The notes under the pieces: generated by a model
Databases searched by the model: none
What the model was told of the DNA's origin: nothing
Seen by the model: the letters and a program-made list of their open reading frames with translations, nothing else
Assembly: GCF_036182465.1 (NCBI RefSeq)
Contig: NZ_CP108081.1
Span: forward strand, 1,240,001 to 1,304,000
DNA from: Streptomyces sp. NBC_00258
Lineage (GTDB): Bacteria; Actinomycetota; Actinomycetes; Streptomycetales; Streptomycetaceae
Reading direction: 5' to 3'
DNA length: 64,000 bases
Made by a program: the position numbers and the translations under genes
In this document: positions 50,328 to 59,093 of the stretch, piece by piece
How positions within the stretch are numbered: the stretch's first letter is position 1
Layout of the letters: every line of letters starts with the position of its first letter

Positions 50328-52433
50328 GTGCTCGCCACCATCGCCAGGGCGTCAACTCGCCGCCCCCTGACAGTGATCGGCCTCTGGCTGCTCTTCCTGC
50401 TGCTCGGCTTCGGGCTCGGGACGGGCGTCTTCGGCCGGCTCAGCGACTCCGTGCCGGACGTACCGGGCACCGAATCGGACCGGGCCGCCGTGCACCTCGA
50501 CGGCATCGACCCTGTTGGTGAGTCGATCACCGGAGTGGTCAGCGGCACAGCGGTGACCGACCGCGGGCTGCGCGCGCAGGTCGAGGCCGCCGTCGCCGAC
50601 CTGCGCGACACCGCCGGCATCGCTGCCGTGCCCGACCCATACCGCACACCTGGCCTCCTCGCGCAGGACGGGCAGGCCCTGGTCGTCCCGGTGACGCTGA
50701 AAGGCGGCCTCGACGACGAGCAGGAAGAAGAGGTCCTGGATACGGCCAGTGACCGCATCCATGAGATCAAGGCGCCCGAAGTCCACGTCAGCGGCGGCCC
50801 GTTGCTCGGGCAGCAACTCGGCGAGCGGGCACAGCAGGACGTGGTACGCGCGGAAATCATCTCGCTGCCCGTCGTTCTCGTCCTGCTGCTCGTCATCTTC
50901 GGCGGACTGCGCGCCGCCGGGCTGCCCCTGCTGGTCGCGGTCAGTGGGATCGCGGGCGCGTTCCTCGCCCTGTTCGGCTTCAGCCAGTTCACCGACATCT
51001 CCGTGTACGCGATCCAGGTGACGACAATGCTCGGCCTCGGACTCGCCGTGGACTACGCACTGTTGATGGTGGTCCGCTTCCGCGAGGAACGCAGGAACAC
51101 CGACGATGTCGTGGAGGCCGTGCACCGCACAGTGGCCGGCGCCGGACGTACGGTCCTGTTCTCCGGTCTGACCGTGACCGTGAGCCTCACCGGTCTCCTG
51201 GTGTTCCCCAGCGTCTTCCTGCGCAGCATGGGTCTCGCCGTGGCCGCTGTGGTAGTCATCGACATGCTGGCCGCGCTCACCCTGCTGCCCGCTCTGCTGG
51301 CCCGCTTCGGCGGGAAGATCCCCCCGGCACGAACCAAGCCCGCCGGAGAGGAGGGCCGTGTCTTCGCCCGCCTCGCCCAGTTCGCCGCGAACCGACCGGT
51401 CGCCGTGACGGTCACATCGGCCCTCGCCCTGCTCGTCCTGGCGTTGCCCGTCACCGAGATGAAGATCAACATCGGGGATGCCCAGCAGCTGCCGACGAAC
51501 ACGGAGGCACGCCAGCTGGACGACACCGTGGAGACCCACTTCCCGCCGGGCACCGGAGTCTCGCCGGTGACAGTGGTCCTGAAGCCGGGCACCGACCCCG
51601 CGACGGCCGACCGGATCCGGGCACTCTCACCGAGCGCCGAGTCCCGTGACCTGCCGGGCGGCACAACGGTCCTGAGCCTGCAGCCGGACGGCAGCGCCGA
51701 CGGCAGGGCGGCCACCGAACTCGTCCAGCGCGTACGGGACATACGCGGCGACGAGCCCATCGAGGTCACCGGTGTCGCGGCCCGCCTCGTCGACTTCCGC
51801 GAGATGCTCGCCGACCGCGCACCCTGGGCCGCCGTCACCGTCCTCGCCGGCATCTTCCTTCTGCTCTTCGCCTTCACCGGTTCGGTACTCATCCCACTGC
51901 GGACCATCGTCACCACGCTGCTCAGCCTGGGCGCCGCGCTCGGCGTGGTGGTCTGGGTGTTCCAGGACGGGCACCTGGCCGGTGTGCTGGGCTCCCAGGA
52001 ACTCGGGGCGCTGAGCCTGACCGCACCGCCGCTGATCATCGCGATCGCCTTCGGACTCGCCATGGACTACGAGCTGTTCATCCTCGCCCGGATGCGCGAG
52101 GCCCGGATACAGAGCGGCGACGACCACGAGGCCGTCGTGACCGGGCTGCGCCGATCCGGCCGCGTGGTCACCTGCGCCGCGCTACTGCTCGCCGTCGTCT
52201 TCGCCGCCTTCATGACGGGCGGCTTCGCGCCCATCCTGCAGATCGGCCTCGGGCTGACCCTCGCGGTGCTGATCGACGCGACCCTCGTACGCATGCTCCT
52301 CGTCCCGGCGACGATGACGCTGCTCGGGCGACGCGCCTGGTGGGCGCCCGCGTGGCTGCGGCGGGCCCACGACCGGTTCGGGCTGCACGAGGAGACACCG
52401 CCTGCCACACCCGAACTCACCAAGCAGCACTGA
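50328..52433 (+). CDS. MMPL-family transporter
   Basis: A 701-aa RND-type MMPL transporter with two homologous halves, each with one helix, a large extracytoplasmic domain and five further helices. Helix 1 is RRPLTVIGLWLLFLLLGFGLGTG. Conserved transmembrane segments include TTMLGLGLAVDYALLMVVRFREER and AIAFGLAMDYELFILARMREAR, with Asp-Tyr pairs likely serving proton relay. The GTG 50328 with GGGAGG 6-8 nt upstream is preferred; the frame is open upstream but poor. Export of a lipid or antibiotic is inferred from the family and from the adjacent two-component system. Confidence 0.93.
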   Translation: MLATIARASTRRPLTVIGLWLLFLLLGFGLGTGVFGRLSDSVPDVPGTESDRAAVHLDGIDPVGESITGVVSGTAVTDRGLRAQVEAAVADLRDTAGIAAVPDPYRTPGLLAQDGQALVVPVTLKGGLDDEQEEEVLDTASDRIHEIKAPEVHVSGGPLLGQQLGERAQQDVVRAEIISLPVVLVLLLVIFGGLRAAGLPLLVAVSGIAGAFLALFGFSQFTDISVYAIQVTTMLGLGLAVDYALLMVVRFREERRNTDDVVEAVHRTVAGAGRTVLFSGLTVTVSLTGLLVFPSVFLRSMGLAVAAVVVIDMLAALTLLPALLARFGGKIPPARTKPAGEEGRVFARLAQFAANRPVAVTVTSALALLVLALPVTEMKINIGDAQQLPTNTEARQLDDTVETHFPPGTGVSPVTVVLKPGTDPATADRIRALSPSAESRDLPGGTTVLSLQPDGSADGRAATELVQRVRDIRGDEPIEVTGVAARLVDFREMLADRAPWAAVTVLAGIFLLLFAFTGSVLIPLRTIVTTLLSLGAALGVVVWVFQDGHLAGVLGSQELGALSLTAPPLIIAIAFGLAMDYELFILARMREARIQSGDDHEAVVTGLRRSGRVVTCAALLLAVVFAAFMTGGFAPILQIGLGLTLAVLIDATLVRMLLVPATMTLLGRRAWWAPAWLRRAHDRFGLHEETPPATPELTKQH

Positions 52434-52669
52434 ATCCACCGGTGAGCACCGAACTCGCCGTACAGCACCGCGCGTTGGCCCCGGTTCCCTCGGACCGGGG
52501 CCTTCGTCGGAGCGGGAACCGCGGCCGGATCCGTGGCCGTGGCCGGAGTTTCGCCTGGAACGGGCAGACCTTTTCTGGGGTTTGTCGGCGACCCCGTCGA
52601 TGGCGTACACAGCATCCGCACGGGAGCCAACCCCCGTGTGGATGCCCTGGCGGCACCGGACTGCGACTA

Positions 52670-53150
52670 CGGCCCGCCCGTCTGCAGGGTCTGTCCGGCA
52701 CCGGTGGCGCCGATCCCGCAGTCCTCGCTGTAGTCGACCACGGTGAGGTAGGCCCGGCGGGGTCGAGACCCTGCCAGGCCACCGTGACCGGGGCGTTGTC
52801 ACCCGCAGGACCCGATGAGTTGCGGGTGCCGCCACGGCCGAGCCCTCGGCGTCCGGACCGATCATCCAGGTCTGCAGAGTGAGCGGCAGTGCGGCCAAGG
52901 GATCGGTGGTCCGCCACTGGTTGACGTACACCTCGTCGGTACCCGGCTCCTACTGCGGCCTGGAGCTGCACTCGATGACGTCGGTGAGCACCGCGACGCC
53001 ATCCACGGCGATCGTCTCGGGAATCACCGTCGCGCCGAGCGCCACCAACGCCTCCTACCCGGCCTTGCCCTCCACCATGAACCGCAACACAACCTGCCTG
53101 CCTCGCCGGCCACCAGTGACTTGCAGCCGATGCCGACGGGGGCGACGTCG
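52670..53150 (-). pseudogene. Decayed secreted peptidase, C-terminal part (probably subtilisin-like)
   Basis: Minus-strand pieces in different frames form the end of a secreted S8-type peptidase. EALVALGATVIPETIAVDGV and VAVLTDVIECSSRPQ are followed by an in-frame TAG. Then come EPGTDEVYVNQWRTTDPLAA, TWMIGPDAEG, a frameshift, VTVAWQGLD, a second shift and AYLTVVDYSEDCGIGATGAG ending at TAG near 52672. The catalytic part is gone. Family assignment rests on the typical C-terminal VAW-x-GL...YLTVVDY fold. Confidence 0.45.
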
Positions 53151-53153
53151 GGA

Positions 53154-53741
53154 TCAACTGGCAACTGCGAGCTCGGGGCCCGGGTGCAGCGCCGCAGGGA
53201 CCCGATCAGCTCGTGCTCGGAAAGCGCGGTGGAGCACCCTCGGGTCGGCCGGTGCCGCGGTGTGGGTGACGGTCACGCGTACAGGCCGGGCGATGCGGAC
53301 GGTGGCCGTGGCCTGCGAGCGGTTCCGTGCGAAGACCACGAGGCGCAGCACCGCGAACCGCGCGACACCGGCGAGTGCGGAGGCGGACAGGTAGACGACC
53401 TGCTCGAGCACCGCACCGGGTGCCGCCACCAACTGCTGCAGGACGAACATCGCCACGCAGGTCACCGCAAACGCGGCCACCGCGGACCCGGCCGACTGCA
53501 CATGCTGGCGCCAGGTCGCACGTCCGCCTGCGCCGAAGGTGAAGCGGGCGTGCAACTCGGTGGCGAGGAGCGTGGAAACCGCGGTGATCAGGGCGTTGGC
53601 CAGGCCCCAGGGAATCCAGGAGGCGAGGGCGGCCACGGCGAAGCTGGAGGCGAGCCCGACTCCGCCGCCGCAGAATACGAAGCGGGCAAAGGAGGCGAAG
53701 GCGCCAGGTGCCGCCTGCTGCTGGTTCTGCTCCGTCCCCAT
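53154..53741 (-). CDS. GtrA-like four-helix membrane protein
   Basis: A 195-aa protein with four membrane helices in the GtrA pattern: FARFVFCGGGVGLASSFAVAALASWI, LANALITAVSTLLATELHARFTFG (the conserved xxRFTF motif), VAAFAVTCVAMFVLQQLVAAPG and VVYLSASALAGVARFAVLRLVVFAR. GtrA proteins assist transfer of polyprenyl-linked sugars across the membrane. A basic C-terminal tail of about 45 residues, perhaps read-through of decayed DNA, is not typical. GAGGGG precedes the ATG at 53741. The 5' flank is unusually AT-rich and carries repeated GTTGCAAT motifs. Confidence 0.75.
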   Translation of the reverse strand: MGTEQNQQQAAPGAFASFARFVFCGGGVGLASSFAVAALASWIPWGLANALITAVSTLLATELHARFTFGAGGRATWRQHVQSAGSAVAAFAVTCVAMFVLQQLVAAPGAVLEQVVYLSASALAGVARFAVLRLVVFARNRSQATATVRIARPVRVTVTHTAAPADPRVLHRAFRARADRVPAALHPGPELAVAS

Positions 53742-53832
53742 GATCCGACCCCTCTGACCGCCCACTTCGCGAAGCTCACACCTCTCGCCCTGCGAGGCCA
53801 TCACCCCATTGTTTCCCATGACAGAAACGCTA

Positions 53833-53957
53833 CGTTGCGTTCATGCAATTGACAACCGAGTTATTGCAAGCGTTCTAGATAACTGCAGGTAGACACCAAA
53901 TATCGTTGCAATGAAGGCAAGCTAATGCAACAGAGTCTCATCTTTCGTTGCAATGGA
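53833..53957. promoter_or_regulatory. AT-rich region with repeated CGTTGCAAT-type motifs
   Basis: CGTTGCAATG occurs at 53904-53913 and 53946-53955, exactly 42 bp (four helical turns) apart. Related half-sites are CGTTGC..ATGCAAT (from 53833), TTATTGCAAG (near 53861) and ATGCAACAG (near 53924). GTTGCAAT and AATGCAAC form an inverted pair over an 11-bp spacer. The base composition is far below the window average. It looks like a multi-site operator for a LacI- or GntR-type regulator, in front of the GtrA-like gene. Confidence 0.5.
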
Positions 53958-54516
53958 TTGGGAGTGAACGCTATCCGGAAACGTCACTCGCCCCACGAGC
54001 GCGCCAGCGGCACAGCACCCTGCACCAGAGACGCCGGTAGGCATGGGCGCGAGGGCAGCCAGGGCCTGCAGCCGATCCGCGAGAAAGCGTTCATGATCCT
54101 GGACGGCACCCTGCCGTCGACCGAGCGGATCGCTGCGGGCACCCCGCCAGTCGGGCTCAGAGCTAGAACTGGCGGCAGATGATGGGGCTGTGCCCCGTGC
54201 GCAGACGTCGTTGCACGAGGCATTGCGACGGGTGCAGCCAGCGCTGGTGACCGAGTCGGTCGCCTGCCCGGCGAACCTCGAGGAGGTACGGACCCAGTAC
54301 CTCACGGCGTGGACTCAACTGGCGGAGGCGCTGGTGGCCGAGCGCCGCCCCGACCGGCCGTTACCACCGATGGCTGGTACCGCCTCGATCGGGGCGGTTG
54401 TGCCTCTGCCTGCTGCCGCTCATCGAGGAAGGCCGGGACCTGTCCTTGATGAGCGGCGGCCTGGCCGACACCGCCTAGCGTCGCCTACCGTCTGCCGTCG
54501 GCCAGTCGGCCCGGCC
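53958..54516. other. Region with transposase scrap and no intact gene
   Basis: Around 54085-54150 the plus strand reads KAFMILDGTLPSTERIAAG, the first catalytic block (DGT) of DDE_Tnp_4/IS5-type transposases, then loses similarity. From 54190 to 54360 a plus-strand frame (SLHEALRRVQPALVTESVAC, NLEEVRTQYLTAWTQLAEAL) looks protein-like but has no recognised family and no credible full-length gene. Both may be parts of one decayed element. Confidence 0.4.
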
Positions 54517-55257
54517 TCACTTCAGGTGCCGGGTGAAGAACTGAGCCGCGGCGTCCCCCGCGAACTGCGGAACGCCGGTGTGCCCGCCCATGTTGGCGTT
54601 CAGGGACTTCTCCTTGGAGCCGAAGGCGTCGAACAGGTCCAGGGACGCCTGCCGGTCGTTCCCTGCGTCGTCCCACTGCAGCAGGACATGCAGCGGAATG
54701 GTGACCTGGCGGGCCTCCTCGAACATGGCTCGAGGCACGAAACTTCCGGCGAAGAGACCGGCGGCCACGATGCGCGGCTCGACCACCGCAAGCCGGATAC
54801 CGATGGAGATCACTCCCCCCGAGTACCCGACCGGGCCGCCGATCTCGGGCAGCAACAGGAGGGCGTCCAGGGCTGCCTGCCATTCCGGGACCGCCTTGTC
54901 GACCAGCGGGATGATGAGCGCGTCGACGATCTCGTCGCTGACCGGCTCGCCGGCCTCCATCGCCCAGCGCAGGTCGGCGCGGGCCTGCTCGGCAGCGGGC
55001 CACCGGGGCCGGTCTCCGCTTCCGGGGAGCTCGATGGTGGCCGTGGCGAAGCCCTCCGCCGCGGCGTGCTGAGCCCGCGCCACCAGTCGGGGGTACATCT
55101 TGCGCAGCCCGAGGGGAGGGTGGCCGAGCAGGATCAGCGGCGCCTGTGCGGATGCTGATGCCAGTGCGGGTGTCCACAGAATGCCGGGGATCTCGCCGAG
55201 GGTGAACTCTCGCTCGAGGACACCGTCGTCGAGGCGCTGTTCAGAAGTGAAATGCAT
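54517..55257 (-). CDS. Alpha/beta hydrolase (dienelactone-hydrolase-like)
   Basis: A 246-aa cytoplasmic alpha/beta hydrolase. An APLILLGHPPLG oxyanion region, nucleophile elbow GYSGG and a C-terminal LNANMGGHTGVP with the catalytic His are present; the acid is likely in VLLQWDDAGND. It is preceded at 17-42 bp by an inverted repeat and further up by a short ORF with a perfect Shine-Dalgarno, suggesting controlled expression. The substrate is unknown. Confidence 0.85.
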   Translation of the reverse strand: MHFTSEQRLDDGVLEREFTLGEIPGILWTPALASASAQAPLILLGHPPLGLRKMYPRLVARAQHAAAEGFATATIELPGSGDRPRWPAAEQARADLRWAMEAGEPVSDEIVDALIIPLVDKAVPEWQAALDALLLLPEIGGPVGYSGGVISIGIRLAVVEPRIVAAGLFAGSFVPRAMFEEARQVTIPLHVLLQWDDAGNDRQASLDLFDAFGSKEKSLNANMGGHTGVPQFAGDAAAQFFTRHLK

Positions 55258-55269
55258 GGTCGTGCCTTT

Positions 55270-55295
55270 CGGGAGCGCTCAGAGCGGCGCTCCCG
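55270..55295. promoter_or_regulatory. Inverted repeat in the 5' region of the hydrolase
   Basis: Arms CGGGAGCGC (55270-55278) and GCGCTCCCG (55287-55295) flank an 8-nt loop, 12 bp upstream of the hydrolase ATG. As RNA it would sit on or next to the ribosome-binding site. It could be an operator or a translation-control hairpin. Confidence 0.45.
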
Positions 55296-55301
55296 GACGA
55301 C

Positions 55302-55352
55302 CTATCGTCCGACCGTGACCCCGGAGGGGAGCACCCATGTCAGTACGTTCAC
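55302..55352 (-). CDS. Possible 16-codon leader peptide
   Basis: GTG at 55352 follows a perfect AGGAGG with 8-nt spacing and opens a 16-residue frame (VNVLTWVLPSGVTVGR) ending in TAG, 44 bp before the hydrolase ATG. The hairpin at 55270-55295 lies between. This is the layout of a leader-peptide or attenuation device. It may also be chance, or the scar of a truncated gene. Confidence 0.35.
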   Translation of the reverse strand: MNVLTWVLPSGVTVGR

Positions 55353-55674
55353 GGGTACCACCTCCTCGTTCTCTCGCACGGCCTCCGGGAAAGTAGCAGT
55401 GGTCGCCGTGGTCCGCCAACGGGTTTTCGCGAAGGCTCCGCGGCCGGACGCCGCCGCACCACACAGGACACGGTCCAAGCACTTCACCCAGCCGAGGATG
55501 CCCGGCTGGGACTCGTCCGGCGCGGCGCATGCTCAGTGTGTACGACGCGGGCCGGATGATCGGTCCGAGACTGTCCGGCGGCCGGCGCCGCCGGACACAG
55601 GGGCGCGACCGGGGCACTCACGTCAGGGGCCCGGAGGCGCCCCACCCAAACGCTGATGCCGGAGCTGCCTCGTG
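55353..55674. other. Intergenic, nothing recognised
   Basis: About 320 bp upstream of the leader ORF to the 3' end of the DUF2785 gene. No frame resembles a known protein. It should contain the promoter of the hydrolase. Confidence 0.35.
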
Positions 55675-56493
55675 TCAGGCGAGCCAGGAGTAGGGCAGGC
55701 GAAGGAGATCGGCGGCATGGGCGGCAACCGCCTCGGCATGCGGCGGGACGTCTTCGTCGGTGAGGCCTCGAGCCAGGTGCAGGTGGAGGGACTGGAGGGT
55801 GGCAAAGGTGTTGAACGCCCAGATCGGCACGGGTCCGGGGCCTCCTCCGTCCAGGGCCTGCGCCACCGAGGTCAGCCAGCCGGTGGCCTGCTCGCGCTTC
55901 AGGCCAGGAGCCTGGAGGATACGCATGAGCGCACGGGCAAGCCTCGCGTCCTCCAACTGTGCGTATCGGTAGTCGGTCTGCGTGGCCGTCATCCTGCGGG
56001 CACAGAGTTCAAGTAGTTCCGTGCGGCGGTTGGGCAGGGCCCTTGCGAACGCGGCGGTAGCGTCGGCGCCGTGTGCGACGGCGTGCAGCCAGCCCAGGGA
56101 GTCGTCCCAGCCGCGAGTGTCCTGCTCTGCCGGATACCAGGCCGAGAATTCGGCATACCAGCGTTCCGCAGCCTCCTTGGGCACGAGGCCGGGAACGGTG
56201 TGTCCGCGTGTCAGGACGGAGCAGAGGATCAGCGGTGCGAAGGTCCGGGCCTGTACCGCAGGGTGGCTGAATCGGCTGGTGGCGGTGTCGCCGAGCGCCT
56301 CGAGGACTTCATCGAGATGTCCTTCCCTGATCCAGCGGGCTGCGGCGGTGTAGGCGTAGTCGTCACGGATCTCAGGGTCGGGCGAGATCAGCATGACCGA
56401 CAGCTCGTCGGCGAGCAGAGATGCCGGTACAGCCTCGGGGAAGGGGAAGCCGTCGGCTGCGATCGACGGCCAGTCGACGACGTCAGCACTCAT
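55675..56493 (-). CDS. DUF2785 family protein
   Basis: A 272-aa all-helical cytoplasmic protein of the DUF2785 family, suggested by LSVMLISPDPEIRDDYAYTAAARWI, the central DSLGWLHAVAHGADAT and RRTELLELCARRM. Function is unknown; the repeated helical pairs suggest an ARM/HEAT-like scaffold. It is monocistronic, between the alpha/beta hydrolase and the CGNR regulator. Confidence 0.8.
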   Translation of the reverse strand: MSADVVDWPSIAADGFPFPEAVPASLLADELSVMLISPDPEIRDDYAYTAAARWIREGHLDEVLEALGDTATSRFSHPAVQARTFAPLILCSVLTRGHTVPGLVPKEAAERWYAEFSAWYPAEQDTRGWDDSLGWLHAVAHGADATAAFARALPNRRTELLELCARRMTATQTDYRYAQLEDARLARALMRILQAPGLKREQATGWLTSVAQALDGGGPGPVPIWAFNTFATLQSLHLHLARGLTDEDVPPHAEAVAAHAADLLRLPYSWLA

Positions 56494-56654
56494 CCCGTCA
56501 GGCTTTCACAGTGCTGACGGAAACCAACAGCGACCTCGTCCGCTACCGCAGACTCACCGTCTGAAACAACGTCCTAGTGGTGCCGTTGGAGTGCACCCAA
56601 CGCGACAGATGTGTCGCAGGCGTGGGGCCCGCTTGGATGTACCGGGGGGAACGA

Positions 56655-57230
56655 TCACTCCACCGTTCTGGGGTTTTTGCGCTGGTTGGCATGGAAGCGT
56701 GCCTTCTTCTGGCGATTCCCGCAGGTGTTCATGTCACACCATTTGCGGGTGCGGCTTTGGCTGGTGTCGAAGAAGGCGGCTCGGCAGGTCGGCGATGCGC
56801 ACAGGGCCAGTTTTCCGTCTCGTTCGCCTGCGATGATGCTGATCGCGTCGGCGGCGATCACGCTGAGGGCATCTTCCACGCAGGAAGCCGAGCCGAGCTG
56901 CCATCGCCGCTTGCCCTCGGGCGTCAGGATGGCCGCGGCCCGGCCCTGAGCGCTGCGGTCGTTGATGACCTGGACAGCAGGCACAGGGAGAGCGTCTTGG
57001 ACCGCGGCCGCTGTCGCGGCGGCGTGAATCGACTCCCTCAGTTCCCGGGCGAGGTCGAGTTGGGCAGTTGTGCAGGAGTCCACGGCGAGGCCGCTCACTG
57101 CCAGCCAGTCGACGAGTCGGTGCGGCGTGGGAATGCGCTCCACGGCGCTGCCATGACGCTCCGACAGAGTCCCCGTGAAGCTGGTCGCCAGCACGCTACC
57201 GAGGCGGAATTCAGGAAACGCAGCAGGCAT
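56655..57230 (-). CDS. CGNR zinc-finger (ABATE-domain) regulator
   Basis: A 191-aa protein of the stress-induced regulator type. The ABATE N-terminal domain (about 15-135) precedes a C-terminal CGNR zinc finger: CASPTCRAAFFD, then RKWCDMNTCGNRQKKARF (four Cys ligands). It is divergent from the epoxide hydrolase gene 103 bp away. The gap carries two repeated operator-like sites, so it probably controls that gene and itself. Confidence 0.92.
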   Translation of the reverse strand: MPAAFPEFRLGSVLATSFTGTLSERHGSAVERIPTPHRLVDWLAVSGLAVDSCTTAQLDLARELRESIHAAATAAAVQDALPVPAVQVINDRSAQGRAAAILTPEGKRRWQLGSASCVEDALSVIAADAISIIAGERDGKLALCASPTCRAAFFDTSQSRTRKWCDMNTCGNRQKKARFHANQRKNPRTVE

Positions 57231-57238
57231 GGAACCAC

Positions 57239-57292
57239 CTTAGCCGGTTGCAGCGCGGCTCGGAGAACTGCTAGAACCGTCTTAGCCGGTTC
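57239..57292. promoter_or_regulatory. Twin operator-like repeats between CGNR regulator and epoxide hydrolase
   Basis: CTTAGCCGGTT occurs at 57239-57249 and 57281-57291, 42 bp apart (four helical turns). The second sits in an inverted repeat GAACCG-TCTTAGC-CGGTTC (57274-57292), and the first has AACC at the matching position. This suggests cooperative binding of a dimeric regulator in the divergent promoter. Confidence 0.6.
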
Positions 57293-57333
57293 ACGATGGC
57301 TCGCAGCCGGTTCCACGACGGCCAGGAGGTCTC

Positions 57334-58506
57334 ATGTCCCGTCCGACCAGCGACGTGCAAGCGTTTGAAGCCCACGCAACCGACGCCGAACTCGACGATC
57401 TGCGCGCGCGACTGGCCGCCGCGCGACTGCCGGAGGCCGAGACGGTCCATCGCGCCGCGCCCGGCCCTCGCCGATGGGAACAGGGCGTTCCGCTCGCCGA
57501 CCTCGCCGATGTCGTGAATTACTGGCGCACCGGGTACAACTGGCGGTCGTTCGAAGAGCGCCTCAACCGGATCGGCCAGTTCCGCACGACCATCGATGAT
57601 CTGGGAATCCACTTCCTGCACCGCCGGTCCGCCCGCGCGGATGCCACTCCTCTGATCTTGACGCACGGCTGGCCGGGCAGCATTGCCGAGTTCATCGATG
57701 TGGTGGACGAGCTGGCAGATCCGAAGGATGCGGACGCGCCGGCGTTCCACGTCGTCGTCCCGTCGCTGCCAGGCTTTGGTTACAGCGACAAGCCGACCAC
57801 CACCGGGTGGGGAACCGAAAAGATCGCGGCCGCGTGGGTGGAACTGATGGGGAGGCTCGGCTACAGCACGTTCCTGGCCCACGGCGGCGACTGGGGAGGC
57901 AATATCACCACGGTTCTCGCCGGCAGGTTCCCGGCGCACGTACTCGGCATCCACACATTGTTCGCGGAGGCACCGCCCGGGCTGACAACGGACGGGCTGA
58001 CGGCGACCGAGCGCAAATGGACCGAGGAAACCCGCGACTTCTGGCGCCACCGCGCGGCGTACGCGAAGCAGCAGGCGACCCGACCGCAGACCATCGGCTA
58101 CTCGCTCGTCGACTCACCGGTCGGGCTTCTTGCCTGGATCCTCGACAAGTTCGCCGAGTGGTCGGACACCGAAGACAGCCCGTTCGAGACGATTTCCATG
58201 GACCGCGTTCTCGACGACGTCACCCTGTACTGGCTGACGCGGACCGGCGCATCGGCGGCCCGCATTTACTACGAAAGCCACAACTCGCTCGACCCCGAAC
58301 TCCGGGTCGACGTCCCGTCAGCGATCAGCATGTATCCCCGCGACATCGAGAAGTGTCCGCGCCCCTGGGCGCAGGAGCGGTACCGAAAGATCGTCCGATG
58401 GACGTCACCCCAGAACGGGGGACATTTCCCGTCGCTGGAAGTTCCTGAGTATTTCGTCAAAGATCTGCAAGAGGGCCTCGCGGCAGTGCTGGCCACTCAT
58501 CGGTGA
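57334..58506 (+). CDS. Epoxide hydrolase (EHN family)
   Basis: A 390-aa alpha/beta-hydrolase epoxide hydrolase with the EHN N-terminal region (DAELDDLRARLAAARLPEAE, NWRSFEERLN). The oxyanion motif is HGWPGS (from His111), the nucleophile Asp186 in HGGDWGG, lid tyrosines include the one in YYESHN, and the catalytic His is in QNGGHFP. It opens epoxides to diols, in the cytoplasm (no signal peptide). GGAGG precedes the ATG. It is divergent from the CGNR regulator. Confidence 0.95.
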   Translation: MSRPTSDVQAFEAHATDAELDDLRARLAAARLPEAETVHRAAPGPRRWEQGVPLADLADVVNYWRTGYNWRSFEERLNRIGQFRTTIDDLGIHFLHRRSARADATPLILTHGWPGSIAEFIDVVDELADPKDADAPAFHVVVPSLPGFGYSDKPTTTGWGTEKIAAAWVELMGRLGYSTFLAHGGDWGGNITTVLAGRFPAHVLGIHTLFAEAPPGLTTDGLTATERKWTEETRDFWRHRAAYAKQQATRPQTIGYSLVDSPVGLLAWILDKFAEWSDTEDSPFETISMDRVLDDVTLYWLTRTGASAARIYYESHNSLDPELRVDVPSAISMYPRDIEKCPRPWAQERYRKIVRWTSPQNGGHFPSLEVPEYFVKDLQEGLAAVLATHR

Positions 58507-58629
58507 ACGCGCCTGGGCGCCGGCACTCGATCGCTGTCCGATCCGGCTCAAGGCGTCGCCAGACGGCTTCCGGACCGAGCTCATCGAGACGGTAGAACGT
58601 GGGCAGACGCATGATTCGCCGGAGAAACC

Positions 58630-59025
58630 TCAGCCGGTGAAGGGATCTTCCACTGTCGGGACGCACGGAGACAGAAGCGCTTCCGTGTGCTGCGTGACCA
58701 CGCCCCGAACGAGCCTGAGCACGCGCATCTCGTTTTCGTGGTCCGGTTCTTCGTCATCGCGAACGTGGAGCAGCCCGTAGGAACCAGGGGCAATCACAGC
58801 CACATGCTCAAACAGTTCGACAACATCCGGCGACGAGCGGTGATTGGAGTAGCCACCGAGGTGGATGAACGGTTCGCCGTTCATCCACCTGAGGTCGAGC
58901 AAGTAGGGGCTGTCCATCCGGGCGATGCGAAGCCGAAGTTCATCGACGATCTGCCGCAGACGGGCCTCATCGTCGTCATCAGCCGCAGTCTCCCTGACCG
59001 TGATCCAGCCGTGGTACTCAAACAT
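58630..59025 (-). CDS. Imm7-family immunity protein (orphan)
   Basis: A 131-aa cytoplasmic protein that matches Imm7 immunity proteins of polymorphic toxin systems: MFEYHGWITVRETAADDDDEARLRQIVDEL, then DLRWMNGEPFIHLGGYSNHRS and SYGLLHVRDDEEPDHENEMRV. Imm7 proteins neutralise a cognate nuclease-type or other toxin C-terminus. No toxin gene is adjacent: the IS5-family element begins 69 bp upstream. The gene is therefore an orphan, possibly cut from its toxin by that insertion or kept for defence against neighbours. Confidence 0.8.
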   Translation of the reverse strand: MFEYHGWITVRETAADDDDEARLRQIVDELRLRIARMDSPYLLDLRWMNGEPFIHLGGYSNHRSSPDVVELFEHVAVIAPGSYGLLHVRDDEEPDHENEMRVLRLVRGVVTQHTEALLSPCVPTVEDPFTG

Positions 59026-59093
59026 CCCGCGATCGTAGTGAGACGACCTGCTCCCCCGTGCCGATCACAGCATGATCCGCCGGACACGCCTTA

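Noticed and set aside
55270..55295. CebR box (TGGGAGCGCTCCCA) before the alpha/beta hydrolase
   Set aside because: The two half-sites are separated by an 8-bp insert, so the operator geometry is wrong.
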